The notes under the pieces: generated by a model
Seen by the model: the letters and a program-made list of their open reading frames with translations, nothing else
Told to the model about the DNA's origin: nothing
The model's database searches: none
In this document: piece by piece, positions 7,768-15,641 of the stretch
Layout: each line of letters opens with the position of its first letter
How positions within the stretch are numbered: position 1 is the stretch's first letter
Translations under genes and position numbers: made by a program
Assembly: GCF_001747095.1 (NCBI RefSeq)
Contig: NZ_MDGP01000001.1
Location: 4,137,001 to 4,201,000 of the forward strand
Direction: 5' to 3'
From: Roseivirga sp. 4D4
Lineage (GTDB): Bacteria; Bacteroidota; Bacteroidia; Cytophagales; Cyclobacteriaceae
Length of the DNA: 64,000 nucleotides

Positions 7768-8717
7768 TACGAGCAGGAATTATAGGTGGCGCTGGCTATA
7801 CAGGTGGTGAATTGATTCGTTTGCTACTAAATCATCCGAAAGTAGAAATTAACTTCATTCAAAGCCGAAGTCAGGCCAACGAACCGATCAGCAAGTTGCA
7901 TCCTGATTTGTTGGGAGAAACCCAATTGAAGTTTGTGAAGGAAGTCAGTTTCGATATAGATGTACTCTTTCTATGCATGGGACATGGTGCTTCCTCAGCG
8001 TTTTTCGAGCAGCACGAGGTACCAGCATCAGTCAAAGTGATCGACTTAAGCCAAGACTTTCGTTTGGATGATGATAAGGTCTATGGTTTGCCTGAACTCA
8101 ATAAGGAGGCCATTAAGACATCGGACTTTGTAGCCAATCCTGGCTGTTTTGCCACAGCCATTCAACTGGCTTTATTACCCCTAGCGCATAATGGCGCACT
8201 CAAAGAAGTTCATATCTCGGGTATTACTGGGTCAACTGGAGCAGGGGTAAAACCTTCGGAGACAACGCACTTTAGCTGGCGCGATGGAAATGTATCGACT
8301 TACAAAGCCTTCAACCATCAACATATGGCTGAGGTGACTAAGAGTTTGATGCAATATCAATCTTGGTATGATCAACCGATCAATTTTATCCCCTATCGGG
8401 GAAACTTTACCCGAGGGATTTTGGTGACTGCTTATCAGTACATCGAGTGGCCCTTAGAAGAAGCAATTCAGGTTTATAAAGAATATTACGAAGACCATCC
8501 ATTTACCTGGGTGAGTGATCAGCCACTGGATGTAAAGCAAGTGGTCAATACCAACAAGTGTTATGTGCATTTGAGTTTACATAACGGGTATTTGATGATT
8601 CAATCAGTGATTGACAACTTATTAAAAGGAGCCTCTGGTCAGGCTGTTCAAAACATGAATTTGATGTTTGGACTGAATGAGACGGAAGGGCTTAAACTAA
8701 AAGGGAGTGCATTTTAA
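7764..8717 (+). CDS. argC: N-acetyl-gamma-glutamyl-phosphate reductase
   Basis: 317 residues. It reduces N-acylglutamyl phosphate to the semialdehyde using NADPH, the third step of the pathway. The NADP-binding Rossmann loop GGAGYTGGEL is at residues ~8-17. The catalytic cysteine lies in ANPGCFATA (about residue 132). HFSWRDGNVSTYKAFNHQH and the PYRGNFTRGI segment belong to the substrate-binding side. The length matches the shorter ArgC type. The start overlaps the argG stop as ATGA. A half copy of the CGTCATTCCGG repeat follows the gene before argD. Confidence 0.94.
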   Translation: MIRAGIIGGAGYTGGELIRLLLNHPKVEINFIQSRSQANEPISKLHPDLLGETQLKFVKEVSFDIDVLFLCMGHGASSAFFEQHEVPASVKVIDLSQDFRLDDDKVYGLPELNKEAIKTSDFVANPGCFATAIQLALLPLAHNGALKEVHISGITGSTGAGVKPSETTHFSWRDGNVSTYKAFNHQHMAEVTKSLMQYQSWYDQPINFIPYRGNFTRGILVTAYQYIEWPLEEAIQVYKEYYEDHPFTWVSDQPLDVKQVVNTNKCYVHLSLHNGYLMIQSVIDNLLKGASGQAVQNMNLMFGLNETEGLKLKGSAF

Positions 8718-8726
8718 CACCCACAG

Positions 8727-8757
8727 CGTCATTCCGGACTTGATCCGGAATCTATGG
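8727..8757. repeat. Half copy of the CGTCATTCCGG dispersed repeat
   Basis: CGTCATTCCGGACTTGATCC and the following GGAATCTATGG match the left half of the element at 5796-5888. It contains the short palindrome TCCGGA-CTTGA-TCCGGA. The right-hand closing part (AATGACG) is absent. It fills the argC-argD gap. Confidence 0.65.
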
Positions 8758-8810
8758 CTTAGGATATGAATAATGAGTAGAAGTGAAGTGAAAGTAGAAA
8801 AGAATTAGAC

Positions 8811-9941
8811 ATGGAATTATTCGATGTATACCCCCTTTATCCAATAGAGCCAGTCAAGGCGCTGGGCTCTAAGTTGTGGGACAAAAATGGCACAGAATAT
8901 CTCGATCTATATGGTGGGCATGCAGTCATTTCAATTGGCCATAGCCACCCGAAGTATATGGAGAGACTAAGTCATCAACTAGGGCAGATTGGGTTCTATT
9001 CAAATGCTGTTGAGAACTCATTGCAAACGGAGCTAGCGCTCAAAATGGGACAGATTTCTGGTTACTATGACTATTCACTTTTTCTATGCAGTACAGGTGC
9101 AGAGGCCAACGAAAACGCCTTGAAGCTCGCCTCCTTTCACACAGGACGAAAGAAAATTATTGCAGTAGAAAATGCCTTTCATGGCAGAACCTCTGGTGCG
9201 GTGGCGGCTACGCATAATCCCAGGATTATTGCCCCTTTCAATGCCGATCATCAGGTCGAATTTGTGCCGCTGAATGATTTAGACGGCTTGGAACTAGCCT
9301 TTGATGATGACGTAGCGGGCTTTATAATAGAGGGCATTCAGGGAGTGGCAGGACTTTATACTCCATCTGAGGATTTTCTGAAGAAGGCGCAGGAGTTGTG
9401 CGAAGAACATGAGGCTGTCTTTATCCTTGACGAAGTACAGTCCGGAGCAGGGAGAACAGGGAAATTCTTTGCCCACCAACATATGGATATAAGACCGGAC
9501 ATTATCACCTTGGCTAAGGGCATGGGTAATGGGTTTCCCGTGGCAAGCGTGTTCATTGCACCCAATTTTGAGCCTTGGCATGGAATGTTGGGTACGACCT
9601 TTGGCGGGAATCATTTGGCTTGCGCAGCTGCTTTGACGGTTCTAGAAGTGATTTCAGAAGAGAAGTTGATTCAAAACGCAAAGGACTTGGGCGAATATGC
9701 CTTGGCACGCCTAAGTGATGTTCCGCAAGTGAGAGAAGTCAGAGGTAAAGGTTTAATGATTGGTGCTGAGTTTGATTTTCCAATCGCTCAGTTAAGAAAG
9801 AGCCTACTCTTCGATCACAAGATATTCACAGGGTCAGCGGCAAATAAGAATACCTTGAGGTTATTGCCTTCATTGGCGGTGACCCAGGAAGAATTAGACC
9901 AGTTTTTTGAAGCACTTGAGATAGAATTAAAGAAATACTGA
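8811..9941 (+). CDS. argD: Acetylornithine aminotransferase
   Basis: 376 residues, class III PLP aminotransferase. It converts N-acylglutamate semialdehyde plus glutamate to N-acylornithine. Visible features are CSTGAEANENALKLA (phosphate-binding region), ILDEVQSGAGRTG (Asp that contacts the PLP ring nitrogen), and LAKGMGNGFPVA, which carries the Schiff-base lysine. GTTFGGNHLACAA is the dimer phosphate loop. The start at 8811 is the only good ATG and gives the family's normal N-terminus (YPLYPIEPVKALGSKLWD). It lies in the arginine cluster between argC and the carbamoyltransferase, each separated by repeat DNA. Confidence 0.94.
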   Translation: MELFDVYPLYPIEPVKALGSKLWDKNGTEYLDLYGGHAVISIGHSHPKYMERLSHQLGQIGFYSNAVENSLQTELALKMGQISGYYDYSLFLCSTGAEANENALKLASFHTGRKKIIAVENAFHGRTSGAVAATHNPRIIAPFNADHQVEFVPLNDLDGLELAFDDDVAGFIIEGIQGVAGLYTPSEDFLKKAQELCEEHEAVFILDEVQSGAGRTGKFFAHQHMDIRPDIITLAKGMGNGFPVASVFIAPNFEPWHGMLGTTFGGNHLACAAALTVLEVISEEKLIQNAKDLGEYALARLSDVPQVREVRGKGLMIGAEFDFPIAQLRKSLLFDHKIFTGSAANKNTLRLLPSLAVTQEELDQFFEALEIELKKY

Positions 9942-10033
9942 CCACCTCGCCCGTTGGGCACTCCTCCTAAAAGGAGGAGACTGGTTTGGTTGCTCCCCTA
10001 TTTAAGGGGAGCTGTCCGAAGGACTGAGGGGTA
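9942..10033. repeat. Dispersed repeat of the CTCCCC...GGGGAG / CCGAAGGACTGAGGGG type
   Basis: The gap between argD and argF' is wholly occupied by a GC-rich element. It carries two hairpins, CTCCTCCTAAAAGGAGGAG and CTCCCCTATTTAAGGGGAG, and ends with CTGTCCGAAGGACTGAGGGG. A related palindrome (CTTCCCCCAAGGGGGAAG) occurs at 11938-11955. The element stops immediately before the argF' start region and may modulate read-through by hairpin formation. Confidence 0.65.
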
Positions 10034-10042
10034 ATGATAATT

Positions 10043-10984
10043 ATGAAACACTTTACATCGATATCAGACGTCAACGATTTAGACGCACTATTGAATAAGG
10101 CCATTGCTTTCAAAAAGAACGCATTTCAACCGAAAATAGCTTCTGGTAAAAAGGTTGGCCTGATCTTTTTGAACCCCAGCCTAAGAACGCGCTTGAGCTC
10201 ACAAATTGCTGCACAGAACTTGGGCGCTGAGGCCATTGTCCTTGACATCGGGAAAGATGGCTGGGCCCTTGAGTTTGAGGACGGTATTGCAATGAATGGT
10301 GATAAAGCCGAGCATATCCGAGAAGCTGCCGGTGTGATGGGAAGATACTTTGATGTGTTGGGCATTCGGACCTTTCCAGAATTGAAAGATCGAGATGCCG
10401 ATTATACGGAGAAACTCCTAAATGCTTTTTTGGATCACTCCGGTATTCCAATAGTCAGCCTTGAAAGTGCTACACGTCACCCGTTGCAGAGTTTGGCTGA
10501 TTTGATGACCATCAAGGAAAACTGGCCTGAAACACGAAAGCCAAAAGTTGTATTGACTTGGGCACCTCATATCAAAGCTTTACCACAGGCAGTAGCGAAC
10601 TCTTTTACCGAATGGATGATCGCGGCAGATATGGACTTGACTATCACGAATCCTATTGGTTATGATTTAGCATCGGAGTTTAGAAAAGATGTGCCGGTTG
10701 TTCACGATCAAAAAGCCGCCTTGGAAGGTGCTGACTTTGTGTATGTCAAGAACTGGTCGTCCTATGATCATTATGGGCAGGTACTGTCTCAAGATGAGAC
10801 GTGGTCTATTGGTAATCAACACTTGGAAGTGACCAATGATGCTAAGGTAATGCACTGTCTTCCAGTAAGACGGGGCTTAGTCATTCAGGATGAGGCATTG
10901 GATGGACCGAACGCTATCCATTTAGACCAGGCAGAAAATAGAGTGTATGCTGCTCAGGCGGTTTTTAATGAATTGCTAAAATGA
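10043..10984 (+). CDS. argF': N-acylornithine carbamoyltransferase (ArgF' type)
   Basis: 313 residues from the ATG at 10043; an alternative ATG three codons upstream abuts the repeat. It transfers the carbamoyl group to N-acetyl- or N-succinyl-ornithine, not free ornithine. The carbamoyl-phosphate loop is NPSLRTRLSS, in place of the STRTR of ordinary ornithine enzymes. HCLPVRRG near the end matches the N-acylornithine family (HCLPxRR). The residue known to choose between acetyl (Glu92 in Xanthomonas) and succinyl (Pro90 in Bacteroides) aligns with Ala in GDKAEHI (about residue 89), so the acyl group cannot be assigned. The gene is followed by another repeat and argB. Confidence 0.92.
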   Translation: MKHFTSISDVNDLDALLNKAIAFKKNAFQPKIASGKKVGLIFLNPSLRTRLSSQIAAQNLGAEAIVLDIGKDGWALEFEDGIAMNGDKAEHIREAAGVMGRYFDVLGIRTFPELKDRDADYTEKLLNAFLDHSGIPIVSLESATRHPLQSLADLMTIKENWPETRKPKVVLTWAPHIKALPQAVANSFTEWMIAADMDLTITNPIGYDLASEFRKDVPVVHDQKAALEGADFVYVKNWSSYDHYGQVLSQDETWSIGNQHLEVTNDAKVMHCLPVRRGLVIQDEALDGPNAIHLDQAENRVYAAQAVFNELLK

Positions 10985-10998
10985 AACTATAAATAGAA

Positions 10999-11094
10999 CA
11001 TCATTACGAGGAAGGTTGAAAGCCTAACGAAGTAATCTCCTTATTGATTGGAGATTGCTTCGTTAATTCGCTTCGCTCATTCCTCGCAATGACG
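10999..11094. repeat. Dispersed palindromic repeat, CATTACGAGGAA...CCTCGCAATGACG type
   Basis: The left part CATCATTACGAGGAA and the right part TTCCTCGCAATGACG are inverted complements. Inside, GTAATCTCC and GGAGATTGC form a second inverted pair. The same architecture recurs at 13121-13228 and partly at 11975-12057. The element fills the argF'-argB gap and ends 9 bp before the argB start. Similar CGTCATTGCGAGG elements are common in Bacteroidota genomes. Confidence 0.75.
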
Positions 11095-11103
11095 GAATAA
11101 AGA

Positions 11104-11880
11104 ATGAAAAAACTAAGTGTCATAAAAATTGGAGGTAAGGTCATTGATGACCAAGCGCTGCTTGACCAATTTCTTCAAGACTTTGCCGAGCTTAAAGGGT
11201 CAAAAATCCTTGTTCACGGAGGTGGTAAAATCGCATCTGACTTTGGAACCCGGTTAGGAATTGAACCTAAAATGAATGAGGGTAGAAGAATAACGGATGC
11301 TGAAACACTCGAGCTGGTAACCATGGTCTATGGCGGTTTGGTTAACAAAAAGATTGTAAGTTACCTACAGGCTTTGGGCGAAGATGCCATTGGGTTATCA
11401 GGGGCGGATGCAAACGTCCTAAAAGCTACAAAACGACCAGTGAAGACTATCGATTACGGCTTCGCAGGTGACATTACTAGTGATGGGGTCAATAAGAACA
11501 GGGTATCTCAGTTTTTGGAAAGCGGATTGACACCAGTGATTTGTGCCTTGACGCATGATGGAAAAGGAAGCCTGTTGAACACCAATGCGGATACCTTAGC
11601 GAGTGTAATTTCTGGAGCACTTTCGTCAGACTATGAAGTTAGGCTGATTTACTGTTTTGAACAGAAAGGCGTTTTGAGTGACTTCGAAAATCAAACGGTC
11701 ATTGAGGCCATTGATATGATAGCATATGACTCCCTAAAGGCAAACGGTGTGATCAGTGATGGAATGATCCCTAAACTGGACAATGCCTTTGCCGCGCTTA
11801 ATGCCGGGGTGAAAAATGTGAGGATTCTTCAATTCTCCGATTTGAATCAAGCAGAAGCCGGAACACTGATCGGGACATGA
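11104..11880 (+). CDS. argB: Acetylglutamate kinase
   Basis: 258 residues, amino-acid kinase family. It phosphorylates N-acylglutamate with ATP (second pathway step). KIGGKVIDD at the N-terminus and HGGGKIASD form the glycine-rich phosphate-binding loops. NTNADTLAS and DGMIPKLDNA are the conserved C-terminal nucleotide-site elements. The N-terminal regulatory helix found in arginine-inhibited hexameric forms is absent, as in dimeric E. coli-type enzymes. The start follows a repeat element by 9 bp. Within the pathway order argB sits after argF', an arrangement typical of Cytophagales. Confidence 0.94.
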   Translation: MKKLSVIKIGGKVIDDQALLDQFLQDFAELKGSKILVHGGGKIASDFGTRLGIEPKMNEGRRITDAETLELVTMVYGGLVNKKIVSYLQALGEDAIGLSGADANVLKATKRPVKTIDYGFAGDITSDGVNKNRVSQFLESGLTPVICALTHDGKGSLLNTNADTLASVISGALSSDYEVRLIYCFEQKGVLSDFENQTVIEAIDMIAYDSLKANGVISDGMIPKLDNAFAALNAGVKNVRILQFSDLNQAEAGTLIGT

Positions 11881-11937
11881 AGGATGTAAGTAGAAATATT
11901 AGATTTCAAAAGTGCCATTTCTGGCACACTGTGCCAT

Positions 11938-12057
11938 CTTCCCCCAAGGGGGAAGAAACGAGATGGGGGCCTTTATCTTCTGTCATGGGGACTTCAAACA
12001 GTCAGATTGCCACGTCTCAATTCCTTGCTGTCGCAGGAGTTGATCCTCGCAATGACG
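11938..12057. repeat. Composite repeat region between argB and argE
   Basis: The region starts with the perfect palindrome CTTCCCCCAAGGGGGAAG. It continues through GTCATGGGGACTT and CAGATTGCCACGTC to a terminal CCTCGCAATGACG shared with the elements at 10999 and 13121. It looks like two repeat families inserted side by side. A preceding hairpin (GTGCC-ATTTCT-GGCAC, 11912-11927) also lies in the gap. A 63-codon frame across it is not a credible gene. Confidence 0.55.
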
Positions 12058-12077
12058 TTAACTACTAACTTTCTGCT

Positions 12078-13142
12078 ATGAATTTGACAGATCAAGCCAT
12101 ATCATTACTAAAACAGCTGATTGAGACCCCATCCTTGAGTAAGGAAGAGGCTGACACTGCCGATTTAATTCAGTCATTTTTTAAGAACATTGGTGTACAG
12201 ACCGAACGATTAGGAAATAATGTTTGGGCCAAGAATCTGCACTTTGTGGAGACTAAACCCACGGTACTGCTTAACTCGCATCATGATACCGTTAAGCCAA
12301 ATGCTGGTTACTCTAAGGATCCATTTCAGGCGATTGAAGAAGACGGAAAGCTCTATGGATTGGGGAGTAATGATGCTGGAGGCTGTTTGGTCTCATTGAT
12401 AGCGACATTCCTTCATTTTTATGATCAGAAAGATCTCAACTATAACCTCATACTGGCTGCGACAGCGGAAGAAGAGGTTTCCGGTAAGGGAGGCGTTGAA
12501 GCACTACTTCCTCATTTACCAACAATTGATTTCGGTATTGTAGGAGAGCCTACTTTGCTGGACATGGCCATTGCGGAAAAGGGGTTGATGGTTTTGGATT
12601 GTGTTGCGAAGGGACAGTCAGGTCATGCGGCAAGAAATGAAGGCGTAAATGCCATTTATAGAGCCATGCAGGATATTGAGTGGTTTAATACCTATGAATT
12701 TCCTAATCAATCCGAAACACTCGGCCCTGTAAAAATGAGTGTAACGATGATTGATGCCGGAAGTCAACATAACGTAGTGCCTGATGAATGTCGATTTGTA
12801 GTCGATGTCAGAACTACTGATGCTTATTCCAATCAGGAAACATTGGATATCATTAAAGAAAATGTTGAAGCGCTAGTGACGCCACGATCCACCAGATTGA
12901 ATCCATCCGGTATTGATATCAACCATCCGATCGTGAAAGCCGGCATAGCTCTGGGTAGAAAAACCTATGGATCGCCTACGCTTTCTGATCAAGCATTAAT
13001 GCCTTTTCCGACTTTGAAAATGGGACCTGGAGATTCGGCCAGATCACATACAGCAGATGAGTATATCCACATCAGTGAAATTGAGGAGGGGATAGGATTG
13101 TATATAAAACTATTAAACAACGTCCTTACGAGGAAAGAGTGA
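12078..13142 (+). CDS. argE: Acetylornithine deacetylase (M20 peptidase family)
   Basis: 354 residues. It removes the acyl group from N-acylornithine or, where the carbamoyltransferase acts on acylornithine, from N-acylcitrulline. M20 metal ligands are visible in NSHHDTVKP (first His/Asp), GLGSNDAGG (bridging Asp), AEEEVSG (Glu base and ligand) and the C-terminal SRSHTADEYIH. The GSNDAGG variant is usual in Bacteroidota. The last codons (VLTRKE and stop) lie inside a dispersed repeat that begins at 13121, so the C-terminus seems to have been supplied by the repeat. It is preceded by the composite repeat region and followed by argH. Confidence 0.9.
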   Translation: MNLTDQAISLLKQLIETPSLSKEEADTADLIQSFFKNIGVQTERLGNNVWAKNLHFVETKPTVLLNSHHDTVKPNAGYSKDPFQAIEEDGKLYGLGSNDAGGCLVSLIATFLHFYDQKDLNYNLILAATAEEEVSGKGGVEALLPHLPTIDFGIVGEPTLLDMAIAEKGLMVLDCVAKGQSGHAARNEGVNAIYRAMQDIEWFNTYEFPNQSETLGPVKMSVTMIDAGSQHNVVPDECRFVVDVRTTDAYSNQETLDIIKENVEALVTPRSTRLNPSGIDINHPIVKAGIALGRKTYGSPTLSDQALMPFPTLKMGPGDSARSHTADEYIHISEIEEGIGLYIKLLNNVLTRKE

Positions 13143-13228
13143 AACGAATGACGTAGTAATCCCCAAAATGAACATGGAGATTGCTTCGATTTTAGCCGAT
13201 TTGCATCGACACAATACTCGCAATGACG
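13121..13228. repeat. Dispersed repeat overlapping the argE 3' end
   Basis: It starts CGTCCTTACGAGGAA, contains GTAATCCCC...GGAGATTGCTTCG, and ends ACTCGCAATGACG, matching the element at 10999-11094. Its first 22 bp encode the last residues and stop of ArgE, and it ends 12 bp before the argH start. Confidence 0.75.
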
Positions 13229-13240
13229 AAAAGAAACAAA

Positions 13241-14572
13241 ATGAAACTCTGGGAAAAAGAAACAAAAGTATCGGACATAGTAGAACGCTATACAGTAGGC
13301 CGTGACTTAGAATTCGATATTCAACTGGCACCTTACGATGTGTTGGGTTCACTGGCACATACGGAGATGTTGGCGAGTATTGACTTGCTCACTACTGATG
13401 AGAAAACCGCGATTCATCGCGAGCTGAAAGCCATCTTTAAAACCATAGAATCCGGAGATTTTGAAATACAGTCTGGTGTGGAAGATATCCATTCACAAGT
13501 AGAGTTATTGTTGACCGAACGCTTGGGTGATGTCGGTAAGAAGATTCATTCGGGCCGATCGCGAAATGATCAGGTTTTGGTAGACTTGAAACTCTTCATG
13601 CGCCAAGAGATCAAGGAAATTACGGATGGAGTTGCGGTGCTTTTTGACCGACTCACTTCCCTAAGTGATCAATACAAAAACGTGCTAATGCCAGGCTATA
13701 CGCATATGCAAGTGGCAATGCCTTCGTCCTTTGGACTATGGTTTGGTGCCTATGCCGAAAGTCTGGTGGATGATCTGCATATGATGCATGCGGCCTATAA
13801 AATTGTCAACAAGAATCCATTGGGTTCGGGCGCTGGGTTTGGATCATCATTCCCTTTGAACCGGAAAATGACTACTGATCTGCTTGGTTTTGAGGACCTG
13901 AATTATAATGTGGTCTATGCGATGATGGGTAGAGGCAAGGCCGAAAAATCGATGGCGATGGGCATGTCCGGTATTGCAGCCACCCTTGGCAAGTTTGCTA
14001 TGGATGTTTGCCTTTATATGGGGCAGGACTTTGGCTTCGTGTCATTTCCCGATGAACTCACCACGGGTTCAAGCATTATGCCTCACAAAAAGAATCCAGA
14101 TGTTTTTGAGCTGATGCGTGGTAAATGTAATCGCATTCAAGCATTACCAAATGATATCGCGATGATCACGGCCAACCTACCTGTAGGTTATCACCGTGAA
14201 ATGCAGCTGATTAAGGAGGTGCTTTTTCCTGCCATTCAAGATTTGAAGGATTGCCTTTTTATGTGTGATTTCATGTTGCAAAAAGTAGAGATCAATCAAG
14301 ACCTAATTGAGAAGGAGAAATACCAATATCTTTTCAGCGTAGAAGAAACCAACAAACTTGTATTGAGTGGAGTACCTTTTAGAGATGCATACAAACAGGT
14401 TGGCTTAGCTATTGAAGCAGGAGACTTCAGCCCTGAACGAACAGTGAATCATAGCCACGAAGGAAGTATTGGTAATCTGTCGCTAGAAAAAGTTAAGTCG
14501 CAGATGACCGAATTAATGGTAGGATTTAGTTTTGATCAATGGCAACGTAGTTTAGAACAGCTAGCTCAATAA
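13241..14572 (+). CDS. argH: Argininosuccinate lyase
   Basis: 443 residues from the ATG at 13241 (MKLWEKE). An ATG six codons upstream is part of the repeat's AATGACG end and is unlikely to be used. It splits argininosuccinate into arginine and fumarate, the last pathway step. The fumarase/aspartase superfamily signature is seen as GSSIMPHKKNPD with the catalytic serine loop. HSGRSRNDQV and TPGYTHMQ-like GYTHMQVAMP supply further active-site residues. Length is slightly below the ~460 of other ArgH. It is the last gene of the arginine series; a loose inverted repeat (GTATTTGA/TCAAATAC, 14591-14624) follows. Confidence 0.94.
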   Translation: MKLWEKETKVSDIVERYTVGRDLEFDIQLAPYDVLGSLAHTEMLASIDLLTTDEKTAIHRELKAIFKTIESGDFEIQSGVEDIHSQVELLLTERLGDVGKKIHSGRSRNDQVLVDLKLFMRQEIKEITDGVAVLFDRLTSLSDQYKNVLMPGYTHMQVAMPSSFGLWFGAYAESLVDDLHMMHAAYKIVNKNPLGSGAGFGSSFPLNRKMTTDLLGFEDLNYNVVYAMMGRGKAEKSMAMGMSGIAATLGKFAMDVCLYMGQDFGFVSFPDELTTGSSIMPHKKNPDVFELMRGKCNRIQALPNDIAMITANLPVGYHREMQLIKEVLFPAIQDLKDCLFMCDFMLQKVEINQDLIEKEKYQYLFSVEETNKLVLSGVPFRDAYKQVGLAIEAGDFSPERTVNHSHEGSIGNLSLEKVKSQMTELMVGFSFDQWQRSLEQLAQ

Positions 14573-14639
14573 TTTTACATCCAGAAAATTGTATTTGAGA
14601 TCATATAAGGTTAATTTCAAATACACATAGTATTTCTGA

Positions 14640-15563
14640 ATGATTGGCAACGTTAGATTAATCAATTCTAAAAAGGCATGTCTGATTCTGGGCATTCTTT
14701 GTTGCTCCTTCTGCGGCCTGTTAGCACAAAATCTTGAAGACATAAAGGTGATTCGCGAGTCTGAAAAAGACGGTGAGTTTGTCTTTTATGCAGTGAATAG
14801 TATTGCTAATGATATCCATATGGTGTTGACCTTTGAGGAGGATATGAGCCGCTGGAAGTGTGATCAACCATTGCCATTTCAAAAGACTATCAAGGCCGGT
14901 AAAGTCAGACTGTTCAAACTTAAAGGCAAGGCAGATTCCACCTATAATTTCAAGTACAAAACCCATTTCTTTGAAGGCTTTGGAAACCCTGAGGTCAATA
15001 GAGTGGAGTATACCGTGCCTGGAGAGGAAGGGCAAGAGGTAAAGTTCAAGGGTGTCACTAACCTCAATGAAGAGGAGTCTGATGAAACCCAGTTGGATGC
15101 TTATTATGGTGTTGGCTTTTTCGTGACCTATATCCGTTCACTACGAAGCGGTTATGTGACGTCAATTAAACCATCTGCCGGAGATCCAAACGAGAGTTTT
15201 ATAAAGATTACACACAAGGATGGTACTGTTGGCACTTATAAAGGCATTATGCGGGGTACTATGAAGACCAGCAAGGGGCAATACATTGAAGCTGGTGCCA
15301 GATTGGGAGTAGCAGGTTTGGTGGAAAACGGAAAGACTTATTTCGACTTTTCTGTCTCCTATATGCAGGTGAATGTCGACCCCGAAAAGGATCAGGAAAG
15401 CTGGATTACTTACAAGTACATCAAGCCGCTTTTCAGAACAGCCAAAAAGAAGAAGTCTCAGTTAAAGGAGGGCGAGATGTATATCGCGACATATCCTGAT
15501 GATATCTACACCCAGGAAATGACTAAGGCTGAAAAGAAGAGATTTGTCCGTAGTCGAGAATGA
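14640..15563 (+). CDS. Secreted protein with degenerate M23 (LytM-like) peptidase domain
   Basis: 307 residues. A signal peptide ends GLLAQ. Residues ~35-130 form a beta-rich domain of unknown type. Residues ~155-240 follow the M23 fold: surface strand, HKDGTVGTY at 192-200 (compare HxDGTxxxYxHL), EAGARLGVAG (compare GQxIGxxG), and YFDFSV at 234 where active enzymes have HLHFEV. The zinc ligands HxH are replaced by F-D, so zinc hydrolysis is not expected. A close paralogue follows 78 bp downstream. It may bind cell wall or regulate a partner hydrolase, as other LytM pseudoenzymes do; that role is inference. Confidence 0.65.
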   Translation: MIGNVRLINSKKACLILGILCCSFCGLLAQNLEDIKVIRESEKDGEFVFYAVNSIANDIHMVLTFEEDMSRWKCDQPLPFQKTIKAGKVRLFKLKGKADSTYNFKYKTHFFEGFGNPEVNRVEYTVPGEEGQEVKFKGVTNLNEEESDETQLDAYYGVGFFVTYIRSLRSGYVTSIKPSAGDPNESFIKITHKDGTVGTYKGIMRGTMKTSKGQYIEAGARLGVAGLVENGKTYFDFSVSYMQVNVDPEKDQESWITYKYIKPLFRTAKKKKSQLKEGEMYIATYPDDIYTQEMTKAEKKRFVRSRE

Positions 15564-15567
15564 TTAG

Positions 15568-15583
15568 GAGTCAAATCTGACTC
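15568..15583. promoter_or_regulatory. Short perfect palindrome GAGTCA-AATC-TGACTC between the paralogues
   Basis: A 6-bp perfect inverted repeat with a 4-nt spacer sits just after the stop of the first M23-like gene. It may be an operator or a weak transcript hairpin. No long T-run follows, so it is a poor terminator. Confidence 0.25.
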
Positions 15584-15641
15584 AATTAATCCTTTTGCTT
15601 GAAAAAGATTAAGTTTATTGATTATTAATAAACTCACATTT

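Noticed and set aside
11877..12068. A 63-codon plus-strand frame between argB and argE
   Set aside because: It runs through the composite repeat region, ends in the repeat's own sequence and has no family or ribosome-binding support.
13223..13240. Six-codon longer ArgH
   Set aside because: Its ATG is the AATGACG end of a repeat; the ATG at 13241 matches the family start.
15568..15600. Rho-independent terminator between the M23-like paralogues
   Set aside because: The palindrome is short and the following sequence has no adequate T-run.
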